Shown here: piece after piece, positions 1 to 6,297 of the stretch
How the letters are laid out: each line of letters opens with the position of its first letter
How positions within the stretch are numbered: position 1 is the stretch's first letter
Source of the DNA: an uncultured Micrococcales bacterium
Lineage (GTDB): Bacteria > Actinomycetota > Actinomycetes > Actinomycetales > Microbacteriaceae
DNA length: 8,429 bases
Assembly: GCA_903927775.1 (NCBI GenBank)
Contig: CAIYOE010000067.1
Span: 1-8,429 of the forward strand
Direction: 5' to 3'
The notes under the pieces: generated by a model
What the model was told of the DNA's origin: nothing
Seen by the model: the letters and a program-made list of their open reading frames with translations, nothing else
Database searches by the model: none
Position numbers and translations under genes: made by a program

Positions 1-342
1 CCTATGTATAACTGGGGACCACCTAGCTCACTCAAGGCCTGGATTGACCGTGTCATCAATACCCGCACTTTTTACCAAAACACCGGCCAACTTGCCGATC
101 TGCCGGTCAGCGTGATCATCTCGAGCGGCGGCCTTTACAGCGAAGGCGAAAACGCGAAACACGATTTTTTGAGGCCTTGGTTGGCGGAGTGCTTTAGCAG
201 AATCGGTGTGCGCAATCTGACTTTCATCAACTGCGACCCAGCCGGGCCTATGGAATACGGCAGAGTCGACCCGGCTTCGCCAGAAAGCGGTTTATCCAAG
301 GCCCTGAGTCAGGTACCGGCCGCAGTAAAAAGAGCTCGGTAG
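1..342 (+). CDS. FMN-dependent NADH-azoreductase / quinone reductase-like protein, C-terminal part (5' end outside window)
   Basis: The reading frame is open from the first base and ends at TAG 340-342, giving 113 residues that start in mid-protein. The opening P-M-Y-N-W-G-P-P-S-S-L-K-A-W-I-D-R matches the flavin-binding loop and following helix of the AzoR family (E. coli AzoR has P-M-Y-N followed by an L-K-x-x-x-D helix). A Ser-Ser-Gly-Gly turn at residues 40-43 corresponds to the second FMN-contact loop. The W-L-x-x-x-F-x-x-I-G-V segment near residues 60-71 matches the conserved late helix and strand. Family enzymes are about 200 residues, so roughly the N-terminal 90 are missing. Known family role: soluble flavodoxin-fold enzymes that use NAD(P)H to reduce quinones or azo compounds by two-electron transfer; the physiological substrate here is unknown. 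It converges on the VOC gene with no spacer and has no visible link to the pilus genes. The family call is fairly sure; azoreductase activity is not. Confidence 0.82.
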   Translation, partial: PMYNWGPPSSLKAWIDRVINTRTFYQNTGQLADLPVSVIISSGGLYSEGENAKHDFLRPWLAECFSRIGVRNLTFINCDPAGPMEYGRVDPASPESGLSKALSQVPAAVKRAR

Positions 343-753
343 CTAGGCGTGATCCGCTAGTTCCCAAACGTGCCCGCTAGGGTCTCTGAAGCTCGCGGTT
401 CGCACGCCCCAAGGGCGATCAATCGGGCCATTCAGGAACTCAACGCCCGCAGCCAGGAGTTCTGCAACCACGGCGTCAACATCTGAAACTCTAAGTGTGT
501 AAACCGCGATCGCATCCACTCCCGCAGCAAGGTCACCAACTGCTGCGGGCTCCACAAGCTCACCAGCGGAGGAAACGTCAAGCAAGTTGATCATGGTTTG
601 CCCACATTTGTAGACGGCAGAAACTTCATCGCTGAATACTTTGGTCAAACCAAGTTTCTGGCCGTAAAACCTAACGCTCTCAGTCAAGTCTGCTGTCAGC
701 AGTGTGATTGCAAAGAGACCGCCTTCGAAACCTGTCCTTATTGTGCTGTTCAT
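343..753 (-). CDS. VOC-superfamily (glyoxalase/bleomycin-resistance fold) protein
   Basis: This 136-residue protein has the single-subunit VOC layout of two beta-alpha-beta-beta-beta modules. The first contains A-D-L-T-E-S-V-R-F-Y-G-Q-K-L-G-L, the typical helix leading into the F-Y strand. The second contains V-S-D-V-D-A-V-V-A-E-L-L-A-A-G-V-E-F and ends in F-R-D-P-S-G-H-V-W-E-L, the classic C-terminal VOC signature. The Glu of W-E-L is in the usual last metal-ligand position, but the first-strand position where glyoxalases carry His is occupied by small or hydrophobic residues (A-I-T). A standard glyoxalase I metal site is therefore unlikely and the substrate cannot be assigned. Start: ATG at 753 is chosen over an in-frame TTG at 759, because TATTAT lies 6 nt upstream of the ATG, as expected for a leaderless transcript, and no Shine-Dalgarno sequence is seen. 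It is transcribed away from the pilus operon and is probably not part of it. Confidence 0.85.
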   Translation of the reverse strand: MNSTIRTGFEGGLFAITLLTADLTESVRFYGQKLGLTKVFSDEVSAVYKCGQTMINLLDVSSAGELVEPAAVGDLAAGVDAIAVYTLRVSDVDAVVAELLAAGVEFLNGPIDRPWGVRTASFRDPSGHVWELADHA

Positions 754-783
754 GCTCAAATAATACGGTTAACCACACATTTT

Positions 784-800
784 GATTAGTTTCGCTAATC
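784..800. repeat. Perfect 6-bp inverted repeat (GATTAG, 5-nt loop, CTAATC), candidate operator
   Basis: The two arms at 784-789 and 795-800 are exact reverse complements separated by TTTCG. The right arm overlaps the candidate pilB -10 (796-801). The left arm falls about where the -35 of the oppositely oriented VOC promoter would be. A dimeric regulator bound here could affect both directions. As an RNA hairpin it would be weak (only two G-C pairs) and no T-run follows it, so a terminator is unlikely. A 6-bp inverted repeat can also arise by chance. Confidence 0.35.
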
Positions 801-822
801 TGAAACTGGAAAGTTGCCATTC

Positions 823-832
823 GAGGAAGAGG
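823..832 (+). promoter_or_regulatory. Ribosome binding site that decides the pilB start
   Basis: The purine-rich GAGGAAGAGG ends 5 nt before GTG 838. The longer alternative start, TTG 814, has only a GGAAAG that runs to within one or two bases of the codon, too close to work well. This supports GTG 838 as the true start and removes eight residues (including an E-E-E-A-A run) from the longest possible protein. Confidence 0.7.
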
Positions 833-837
833 CTGCT

Positions 838-2508
838 GTGCTGCTCACCCAGATCCTGACGAACAAAGGTGCGATTGCTGCAGAGCGCCACGAAGCAGCG
901 CCAACCGATTCAATCGAAAACGAGCTTTTCGTTCTTCGACTGGTCGAGTCCAAAGAAATCACGCCAGTTCAGTTGTTAGCGGCACGAGCCGAACGTCTTC
1001 ACCTTCCTTATGCCGATCTCTCAGAATTCGTGGTGAGCAAGTTGGCGCTGGCGCAAGTCTCTGCCGACCTCTGCCGCCGACACAAGGTTTTGCCCCTGCG
1101 GATACAAAATACCGAGCTGTATCTTGGGGTTCCGTCTGTTGGCAATATTCGCGCCTTAGACGAAGTTCGTGCCGCGTCTGGACTAACCGTCCACGTGGTG
1201 TTGGTTGATCCAGACCTGCTCGACGAAGCGATTTTGCGCAACTATCGACTCGATGATGACCTTGGAGAGGTGTCTTCAAGCATCGAGGACACCCAAACCG
1301 GGGTTCTGGACCTCCTCAGTGCAGACACCGCTGCTAACGATGCCCCGATTGTTCGATTCGTAAACGCAATCATCACTCAGGCTATTCAGGACCGAGCCTC
1401 CGACATCCACATTGAGCCGGGGGAAAACGACTTGCGGATTCGTTACCGCATCGATGGTGTGCTTCACGAAATGCAGCGTGAGTCCAAGAAGATTCAGCCC
1501 GGGGTAATTAGCCGAATCAAAATCATGAGCGACATGGACATCGCAGAGCGTCGCAAACCCCAGGACGGCCGTATGACATTCGGGGGAGTTGGCGAAACTC
1601 GAGACCTACGTGTGGCAACGCTACCTACCGTTTGGGGCGAGAGTATTATTTTGCGAATACTAGACAACGGCAGCGTCTCCCACTCGGTGAAAAACCTTGG
1701 TTTTCTAGAGCAGAACCAGCGTATTTTCGAGCGCTCGATAACCAAGACCAGTGGAATGATTCTGGTAACAGGTCCGACCGGCTCTGGAAAGTCGACCACG
1801 CTGTATGCCACTTTGTCTGAGGTTTCACGCCCGCAGGTAAACGTTATTACCGTTGAAGATCCGGTTGAATACCGCATGCCAAATATCAAGCAGGTGCAGG
1901 TAAATGCCAAGGCCGGCCTAACTTTTGCTTCGGCGCTTCGCTCAATTTTGCGATCCGATCCCGACGTGATCCTCATCGGTGAGATTCGAGACCATGACAC
2001 GGCCCAGATTGCCATGGAGGCATCGCTAACCGGACACTTAGTTCTGAGCACTTTGCACACTAATAACGCTCCGGCATCCATCACCCGTTTGATTGAACTT
2101 GGGGTAGAACCATTTATGGTGGCGTCGTCAATCTCCACCGTTATTGCACAAAGGCTCGCACGAAGGCTTTGTTCGGCGTGCAAAACTGAAGCGGATTTTC
2201 CGCCCGGCGCGCTAGATGCATTGCAGCGAGATTTTGAGGCCCTGCGCATTCCCCTCAGCCAAGCAACTTTTATGAAACCGGTGGGATGCAACCACTGCTC
2301 AAAAACTGGTTACCGTGGTCGACTTGCTATCCACGAGGTCCTGGAGGTAACCCAAGAAATAGCCGCGGCCACAATGAGCCGACTCTCGTCGGGTGAAATA
2401 AACAAAATAGCCCTGGACCAGGGCATGCTGAGCCTTCGATTGGATGGTTTGGCTAAAGCAGCGATGGGGCTCACTAGCCTAGAAGAGGTTTTCCGTGTCT
2501 TGGGATAA
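838..2508 (+). CDS. pilB: Type IV pilus extension (assembly) ATPase PilB
   Basis: This 556-residue GspE/PilB-family secretion ATPase is the hexameric cytoplasmic motor that powers pilin polymerisation through PilC. Residues 1 to about 140 form a MshEN/GspE N-terminal-like domain (L-P-Y-A-D-L and V-L-P-L-R segments). The catalytic part opens with A-S-D-I-H-I-E-P (187-194). It has Walker A G-P-T-G-S-G-K-S-T (312-320), an Asp box E-D-P-V-E-Y (340-345), Walker B D-P-D-V-I-L-I-G-E (374-382) and a His box T-G-H-L-V-L-S-T-L-H-T (398-408). Cysteines 445, 448, 484 and 487 make the C-x-x-C...C-x-x-C zinc site typical of PilB/GspE and absent from PilT, which settles extension versus retraction. Length is usual for the family. 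GTG 838 is preferred because of its ribosome binding site. The end overlaps pilT by 14 nt. The N-terminal domain lacks an intact c-di-GMP consensus (the R-L-G region reads M-L-L-T), so nucleotide signalling through it is uncertain. Confidence 0.95.
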   Translation: MLLTQILTNKGAIAAERHEAAPTDSIENELFVLRLVESKEITPVQLLAARAERLHLPYADLSEFVVSKLALAQVSADLCRRHKVLPLRIQNTELYLGVPSVGNIRALDEVRAASGLTVHVVLVDPDLLDEAILRNYRLDDDLGEVSSSIEDTQTGVLDLLSADTAANDAPIVRFVNAIITQAIQDRASDIHIEPGENDLRIRYRIDGVLHEMQRESKKIQPGVISRIKIMSDMDIAERRKPQDGRMTFGGVGETRDLRVATLPTVWGESIILRILDNGSVSHSVKNLGFLEQNQRIFERSITKTSGMILVTGPTGSGKSTTLYATLSEVSRPQVNVITVEDPVEYRMPNIKQVQVNAKAGLTFASALRSILRSDPDVILIGEIRDHDTAQIAMEASLTGHLVLSTLHTNNAPASITRLIELGVEPFMVASSISTVIAQRLARRLCSACKTEADFPPGALDALQRDFEALRIPLSQATFMKPVGCNHCSKTGYRGRLAIHEVLEVTQEIAAATMSRLSSGEINKIALDQGMLSLRLDGLAKAAMGLTSLEEVFRVLG

Positions 2509-3607
2509 TACGCAGCAGCTGCACAGTGCACCGACAGCGAGTTTGCTGGATAAGGTCCTAACGTTCATGAAAGCTCAAGCGGCTTCTGATCTGCATTTAT
2601 CTCGAGGGCAATTTAAGGCTCGAATTCACGGAGAACTTAAGCCATTGCAGGGCATACCTGTGCTGTCGCCGCTACAAGTTGTAGAACTTTTGAGCACCTT
2701 GACTTCGGCTGAAAATTGGACACACTTCCTAAGCAAAAAAGAGTTCGACTGCGCTTACACATCTGCCGACGGTGATCGTTTTCGTGTGAATCTTTACATG
2801 CAACGCGGCGAGGTTGGCGCCGTTTTCCGTTCTATCCCGAGTCAAATTCGTTCGCTGGCTGAACTCAACCTGCCTAACCAGATTGGCAGGCTTGCCAAAC
2901 TTAGCCGGGGACTTGTCTTGGTAACCGGCCCAACCGGATCCGGTAAGTCCACCACCTTGGCGGCGCTGGTGAATGAGATCAATGAAACTCGAGCCGAGCA
3001 CATCATGACGGTAGAAGACCCGATTGAGTTCATCTACGAAAGTAAAACCGCTCTCATCAACCAACGTGAAGTCGGATCAGATACTGACTCTTTCTCTGAT
3101 GCGCTTCGACATGTTTTGCGGCAAGACCCCGATGTGATTTTGATTGGTGAACTTAGAGACCTTGAGACCATCAGCGCGGCTCTAACGGCAGCGGAAACCG
3201 GCCACCTGGTTTTTGGCACCCTGCATACTCAAGACGCCCCTCAAACCATAGATCGAATCATCGATGTCTTTCCACCGCACCAGCAGGCTCTAGTTCGAAC
3301 CCAACTTTCCACCACGCTAAAGGGGATTGTGTGCCAAAACCTTGTTCGTACCGCGAATGGCAGTGGGCGAGTAGCGGCAACCGAACTGCTTTTTGCGACC
3401 CCTGCCATCTCAAACTTGATTCGCGAGGGTAAGACTTATCAGATTGCTTCGGCGATCCAGGGCGGTCTTGAACAGGGAATGCACTCTATGGACCAGTCCC
3501 TGGCCAACCTAGTGAAAAACGGGGTCGTGTCAGGTCAAGTTGGAATGGATCAAGCTCATGACAAAGCCGCCTTTGCGCAGTTGATCCCAGGGATCGGGGC
3601 CAAGTAA
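2495..3607 (+). CDS. pilT: Type IV pilus retraction ATPase PilT
   Basis: This 370-residue PilT-family ATPase is a cytoplasmic hexamer that drives pilus depolymerisation, producing twitching force or pulling in bound DNA. It begins with a PAS-like N-terminal domain containing A-S-D-L-H-L-S (30-36). It has Walker A G-P-T-G-S-G-K-S-T (145-153), an Asp box E-D-P-I-E-F (174-179), Walker B D-P-D-V-I-L-I-G-E (211-219) and a His box T-G-H-L-V-F-G-T-L-H-T (235-245). The motif A-I-S-N-L-I-R-E (304-311) is the PilT signature A-I-R-N-L-I-R-E with one change. The four zinc cysteines of PilB are absent. Length is close to typical PilT (about 345-370). GTG 2495 is preceded by AAGAGG (2483-2488) with a 6-nt spacer and lies inside the pilB end, so translation is probably coupled to pilB. 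The stop overlaps the pilC ATG by one base. Confidence 0.95.
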   Translation: MSWDNTQQLHSAPTASLLDKVLTFMKAQAASDLHLSRGQFKARIHGELKPLQGIPVLSPLQVVELLSTLTSAENWTHFLSKKEFDCAYTSADGDRFRVNLYMQRGEVGAVFRSIPSQIRSLAELNLPNQIGRLAKLSRGLVLVTGPTGSGKSTTLAALVNEINETRAEHIMTVEDPIEFIYESKTALINQREVGSDTDSFSDALRHVLRQDPDVILIGELRDLETISAALTAAETGHLVFGTLHTQDAPQTIDRIIDVFPPHQQALVRTQLSTTLKGIVCQNLVRTANGSGRVAATELLFATPAISNLIREGKTYQIASAIQGGLEQGMHSMDQSLANLVKNGVVSGQVGMDQAHDKAAFAQLIPGIGAK

Positions 3608-4689
3608 TGGCAGAAAAAGCCAATAGTTTTTACGAGCAATTCAGAGATCGCAAAGAGCCCTCAGTAAAGGATCTTGCGGTAATGTGCCGACAAATGGCGA
3701 CGATGGTGAGTGCGGGGTTAACCGTTCTGAAAACTATCCGTATTTTGGCTATCCAGACCGAAAATAAAAAACTGGCAGTCATTTTGGACAAAGTAGCGCG
3801 GGATGTTGAAAGCGGATATTCGCTCTCGACCAGCTTGGCAAAACACAGCCAAACTATGCCACCTTTATTGATTGGGCTTGTCGCCGCGGGAGAATCCGGT
3901 GGGTTTCTCGACCAGGCTCTAGAAAATATTGCAGGGACTTTGGAGCGCGACAATGAACTAAAGTCAACCGTCAAGTCGGCTCTGACATATCCGGTTGCAG
4001 TCTTAATAATGGCTTTGCTAGCTGTTATAGCCATGCTGATTTGGGTGGTTCCGGTTTTCAAAACCATGTTTGACCGCCTAGGTGGGCAGCTGCCACTGCC
4101 AACCCAGATTCTGGTTTGGATGTCGCCAGTTGCGGCTTGGGGTTCTCCATTCTTGGTGATTGGGCTGTTTTTTGGCATGCGGTGGTGGCGCAAGAACAAA
4201 AGTTTGCCCAAGTTGCGCCAAGTCGTGGACCCGCTAAAGCTTAAAATCCCGGTTCTTGGCCCACTTATGCGTAAGCTTCTGATGGCCCGTTTCACCAGAA
4301 ACCTCTCCAGCCTCGTCGATGCGGGTGTTCCCATGTTGCAGGCTTTTACTCTGGTCAGTGACACAGCAGATAACTGGCTTATGCAAGATGCCCTGGGTCG
4401 CATTCAATCATCGGTGCGGCTCGGTTCGTCGGTGTCTGCGCCAATGAACAGTGAAGCAATTTTCCCTCCGATGGTCACGCGTATGATCGCCGTCGGCGAG
4501 GAATCGGGTTCGCTGTCCACAATGCTTTCAAAAATCGCAGACTTTTACGACAACGAAGTCAAAGCCACCACGGCTCAACTCACAGCTCTAATAGAACCAC
4601 TAATGGTGGCCGTGGTAGGGCTCATTGTGGGCGGTATGGTTATCAGTCTCTACCTGCCCATGTTTACCATCTACAACTCGATTCACTAG
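3607..4689 (+). CDS. pilC: Type IV pilus inner-membrane platform protein PilC
   Basis: This 360-residue PilC/GspF-family polytopic protein is the membrane platform on which PilB and PilT act to insert or remove pilin subunits. Two GspF cytoplasmic domains are visible (about 20-128 and 223-325). Each has the family Gly-Glu-Ser motif: G-E-S-G-G at 95-99 and G-E-E-S-G at 297-301. Hydrophobic segments lie at about 129-150, 166-190 and 330-350, the usual three. The second domain begins K-L-L-M-A-R-F-T-R-N-L-S-S-L-V-D-A-G-V-P, the standard opening of this repeat. It is slightly shorter than proteobacterial PilC (about 400) because the N-terminal extension is short. The ATG shares its A with the pilT stop (TAATG), with GGGG at 3596-3599 as a possible ribosome binding site. 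It is the last gene of the pilBTC unit; a terminator-like hairpin follows within 20 nt. Confidence 0.95.
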   Translation: MAEKANSFYEQFRDRKEPSVKDLAVMCRQMATMVSAGLTVLKTIRILAIQTENKKLAVILDKVARDVESGYSLSTSLAKHSQTMPPLLIGLVAAGESGGFLDQALENIAGTLERDNELKSTVKSALTYPVAVLIMALLAVIAMLIWVVPVFKTMFDRLGGQLPLPTQILVWMSPVAAWGSPFLVIGLFFGMRWWRKNKSLPKLRQVVDPLKLKIPVLGPLMRKLLMARFTRNLSSLVDAGVPMLQAFTLVSDTADNWLMQDALGRIQSSVRLGSSVSAPMNSEAIFPPMVTRMIAVGEESGSLSTMLSKIADFYDNEVKATTAQLTALIEPLMVAVVGLIVGGMVISLYLPMFTIYNSIH

Positions 4690-4704
4690 TTCCTTTTGCA
4701 AATA

Positions 4705-4727
4705 TTCGGTTAACCGAAGTTTTTTTT
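4705..4727 (+). terminator. Candidate intrinsic terminator after pilC (14-bp palindrome followed by T8)
   Basis: TTCGGTTAACCGAA (4705-4718) is a perfect palindrome that can fold as a 5-bp stem with a TTAA loop. One G follows and then eight T residues (4720-4727). It lies 15 nt after the pilC stop, the expected place for a terminator. The stem is short, so termination may be partial, leaving some read-through into the pilin gene. The same core CGGTTAACC also occurs upstream of pilB, so a protein-binding role is an alternative. Confidence 0.5.
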
Positions 4728-4736
4728 GTGGAAAAG

Positions 4737-4794
4737 TTGAATAATTTGTGGCTATGCTAGCGATTACCGAGACAGTTCGAACAAAGGGGTACAA
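4737..4794 (+). promoter_or_regulatory. Probable promoter and ribosome binding site of the major pilin gene
   Basis: A -10-like TATGCT at 4753-4758 is preceded by TGGC. A TTGAAT at 4737-4742 resembles a -35 but is only 10 nt away, too close to pair with it, so the -10 may work without a good -35. Transcription starting near 4765 would give a leader of about 30 nt. The ribosome binding site AAAGGGG (4783-4789) is strong, 5 nt before ATG 4795. A separate promoter fits the need for far more pilin than motor proteins. The promoter call is by eye; the ribosome binding site is clear. Confidence 0.5.
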
Positions 4795-5214
4795 ATGAAC
4801 AGCAAGCTCAACACCAAAATGAAAAACCTATTCAACAAGGCCAACAACGACTCCGGCTTCTCGCTGGTAGAACTTTTGGTGGTAGTTCTTATCATCGGAA
4901 TCCTGTCGGCTATTGCAATCCCAGTTTTCTTGAACCAGCAAGACCAGGCGCGCACCGCAGCCCTCAAGTCAGACCTGGCCAATGCCAAGCTTGCAATGGT
5001 CACCTACGGCACCGATCACGGCGGAGACTACTCGGCAGTAACCTTGGCAGACCTAACTGCAGCGGGCTTCAATGCCTCAGATAATGTGACCCTGGCATTG
5101 CCAACTGGCAAGGAGACCACCTCAGCATTTTGCATCGAGGCAACTCACTCGGTGAGCAATAAGGTCATGCACATTTCGCAGACCAGCACTCCCGCCGATG
5201 GAGTTTGCCCATAA
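4795..5214 (+). CDS. pilA: Major type IV pilin (PilA-like, class III signal)
   Basis: This 139-residue prepilin has a 21-residue leader rich in Asn and Lys. The cleavage site D-S-G|F-S-L-V-E lies between Gly21 and Phe22, with the required Glu at mature position 5 (residue 26). A hydrophobic helix follows (to about residue 46: V-V-L-I-I-G-I-L-S-A-I-A-I-P-V-F), including the conserved Pro at mature position 22. The mature protein would be about 118 residues, small for a pilin. Cys113 and Cys138 could form the C-terminal disulfide loop (D-region) common in pilins. Named the major pilin by inference: it has its own probable promoter, the strongest ribosome binding site of the locus, the most canonical N-terminus, and is first in the pilin cluster. 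It needs a prepilin peptidase (PilD), which is not in the window. Confidence 0.9.
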   Translation: MNSKLNTKMKNLFNKANNDSGFSLVELLVVVLIIGILSAIAIPVFLNQQDQARTAALKSDLANAKLAMVTYGTDHGGDYSAVTLADLTAAGFNASDNVTLALPTGKETTSAFCIEATHSVSNKVMHISQTSTPADGVCP

Positions 5215-5270
5215 TTTGATGGCCTAGTACCTAGACCTGGATAGAACCCGGCTCTGGAAAAGGAGAGTTC

Positions 5271-5687
5271 ATGATCAAAGTGAACAAGCCTGGACCGGAG
5301 TCGGGTTTTACTTTGGTCGAGGTGATTGTGTCTTTGCTGCTGTTGTCCGTGGTGGGCCTATTGGCCGGTGGCTCACTCATCGAGGCATCTGCCGCGAGCG
5401 CCAACAACTCGATGCATGCGGCGGCCAATCAACTGTTGAATAAAGAGTTGGAACGAATTCGAACCAATGTAGTGACTTGCAGCCGGCTCACGCAGCTAAT
5501 CAGCGGTAACTTCGGCAACTCGTCTACAACTACAACCGATGGCAAACAGCTAGTTTCCAGCGTGAAGTTGGTAGGTGGCGTTGACTGCAGCACTCTAAAT
5601 GCAGCGGCTGAGCTACAAGTGGTTGTCAAAAACGGAAATACGGTAGTCGCTCAGGCGAACAGCGTTTTCGAAGTTAGTCCCGGTTAG
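5271..5687 (+). CDS. Minor prepilin, PilV/GspI-like (class III signal)
   Basis: This 138-residue protein has a short 12-residue leader cut at S-G|F-T-L-V-E (Gly12/Phe13, Glu17 at mature +5). A hydrophobic helix follows (V-I-V-S-L-L-L-L-S-V-V-G-L-L-A-G-G). The V-E-V-I-V-S-L-x-L-L-S-V pattern resembles the minor pilins PilV and GspI, in which V-E-V-L-V-A-x-x-I-L is usual. The rest is Ser/Thr/Asn-rich, with Cys70 and Cys106 as a possible disulfide. ATG 5271 follows AAAGGAG about 5 nt upstream, a strong ribosome binding site. The 56-nt gap after the pilin gene is the widest within the cluster and shows no clear terminator or promoter. Probable role (family knowledge): a subunit of the priming or tip complex. 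The exact PilV/GspI identity is inferred from the N-terminus and gene order only. Confidence 0.85.
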   Translation: MIKVNKPGPESGFTLVEVIVSLLLLSVVGLLAGGSLIEASAASANNSMHAAANQLLNKELERIRTNVVTCSRLTQLISGNFGNSSTTTTDGKQLVSSVKLVGGVDCSTLNAAAELQVVVKNGNTVVAQANSVFEVSPG

Positions 5688-5691
5688 TAAG

Positions 5692-6297
5692 TTGCCTGTC
5701 CGGTTGGTATGGGAGCGCGTCGGTGCCAAGATACACACCGACCAGGGTTTCACGCTGATCGAAATGGTGATCGCCATGGTGCTCTGTTCATCTGTGCTTT
5801 TTCTGATAGCGGTAATGGTGTCTGGCATTTATTCCGTCCAGAGCAACGTGATGGGGTCCTCGCACTCTGCGGGTGAGACTCAGACTTTTGCTGAGGCATT
5901 TAAGTCTGCGATTCGCAGTTCTACAGCCACCAATTTAACGTCGGTAACAGTGGGGGCCAAGAAGGGCCAGTTGCTGGTTGCACGAGTCCTTGTTGCCAAC
6001 GACCAACAGAACCTATCGCCTGCGGGAACTTGCGAGCAGTTTCTCTGGCTTGGCAGCAACATGTACTTTTCTACCGCCGCCCGTGCCGCAGACCTTCCGC
6101 CCGCAGACTCTCTGGCCCGTTGGAATCAGCTGGTATCCGGAGTTGAATCGGTTAACTCGGGTGTAGGTGTTTTTTCGCAACAAGGCTTGGTAACCAATGT
6201 TGATCTAGTTACTTCACTGCCTCACGGACTTGGCTCAGTCCTCAGCACGTCGCAAACCGCTCCAGATGTAACACAGGTGAGCGCACCATGTTTCTGA
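5692..6297 (+). CDS. Minor prepilin, PilW/GspJ-like (class III signal)
   Basis: This 201-residue prepilin has a leader of 19 residues and the cleavage site D-Q-G|F-T-L-I-E (Gly19/Phe20, Glu24 at mature +5). A hydrophobic helix follows (M-V-I-A-M-V-L-C-S-S-V-L-F-L-I-A-V-M-V-S-G). Its length and place between the PilV-like and PilX-like genes match PilW/GspJ, usually the larger minor pilin. It is translated from TTG 5692, only 4 nt after the previous stop; TTG 5704 is an alternative and neither has a good ribosome binding site, so coupled translation is likely. Its end overlaps the next gene by 10 nt. Cys114 and Cys200 could pair in the globular domain. No catalytic motif is visible. The class is sure; the precise PilW name is inferred. 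Confidence 0.82.
   Translation: MPVRLVWERVGAKIHTDQGFTLIEMVIAMVLCSSVLFLIAVMVSGIYSVQSNVMGSSHSAGETQTFAEAFKSAIRSSTATNLTSVTVGAKKGQLLVARVLVANDQQNLSPAGTCEQFLWLGSNMYFSTAARAADLPPADSLARWNQLVSGVESVNSGVGVFSQQGLVTNVDLVTSLPHGLGSVLSTSQTAPDVTQVSAPCF

Larger units (their letters stand above)
754..837. promoter_or_regulatory. Divergent regulatory region between the VOC gene and pilB
   Basis: This 84-nt spacer must hold the promoters for both directions. For the - strand, TATTAT (760-765 read on the complement) lies 6 nt before the VOC ATG, a leaderless arrangement. For the + strand, the best -10 candidate is TAATCT at 796-801, which would give a leader of about 30 nt before pilB; I see no good -35 for it. Two symmetric elements sit between them: the palindrome GGTTAACC (767-774) and an inverted repeat GATTAG-TTTCG-CTAATC (784-800). 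Their placement suggests operator sites, but promoter positions are inferred by eye. Confidence 0.4.

Noticed and set aside
598..789. 63-residue + strand frame with C-C-x-x-C-x-C and C-x-x-C cysteine pairs, which looks like a small zinc protein
   Set aside because: It is mostly antisense to the VOC gene, which has a clear family match. It has no ribosome binding site and the cysteines arise from the reverse reading.
1494..2291. 265-residue open frame on the - strand inside pilB
   Set aside because: It lies fully antisense to the ATPase core, whose frame carries all expected motifs. The antisense translation has no recognisable domain or ribosome binding site.
3630..4403. 257-residue open frame on the - strand inside pilC
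   Set aside because: Antisense shadow of a well-supported membrane protein gene. Its composition (Ser/Arg/Thr-rich) is what a reversed pilC frame gives.
5248..5260. 13-nt match CCGGCTCTGGAAA shared with the pilB Walker A region (1778-1790)
   Set aside because: In 8.4 kb about one such 13-mer pair is expected by chance, and one copy is constrained by the Walker A codons.
5215..5270. Possible promoter or terminator between the pilin gene and the PilV-like gene
   Set aside because: CTAG-TAC-CTAG is too weak a hairpin, and no -35/-10 pair with normal spacing was found. Only the ribosome binding site is convincing.
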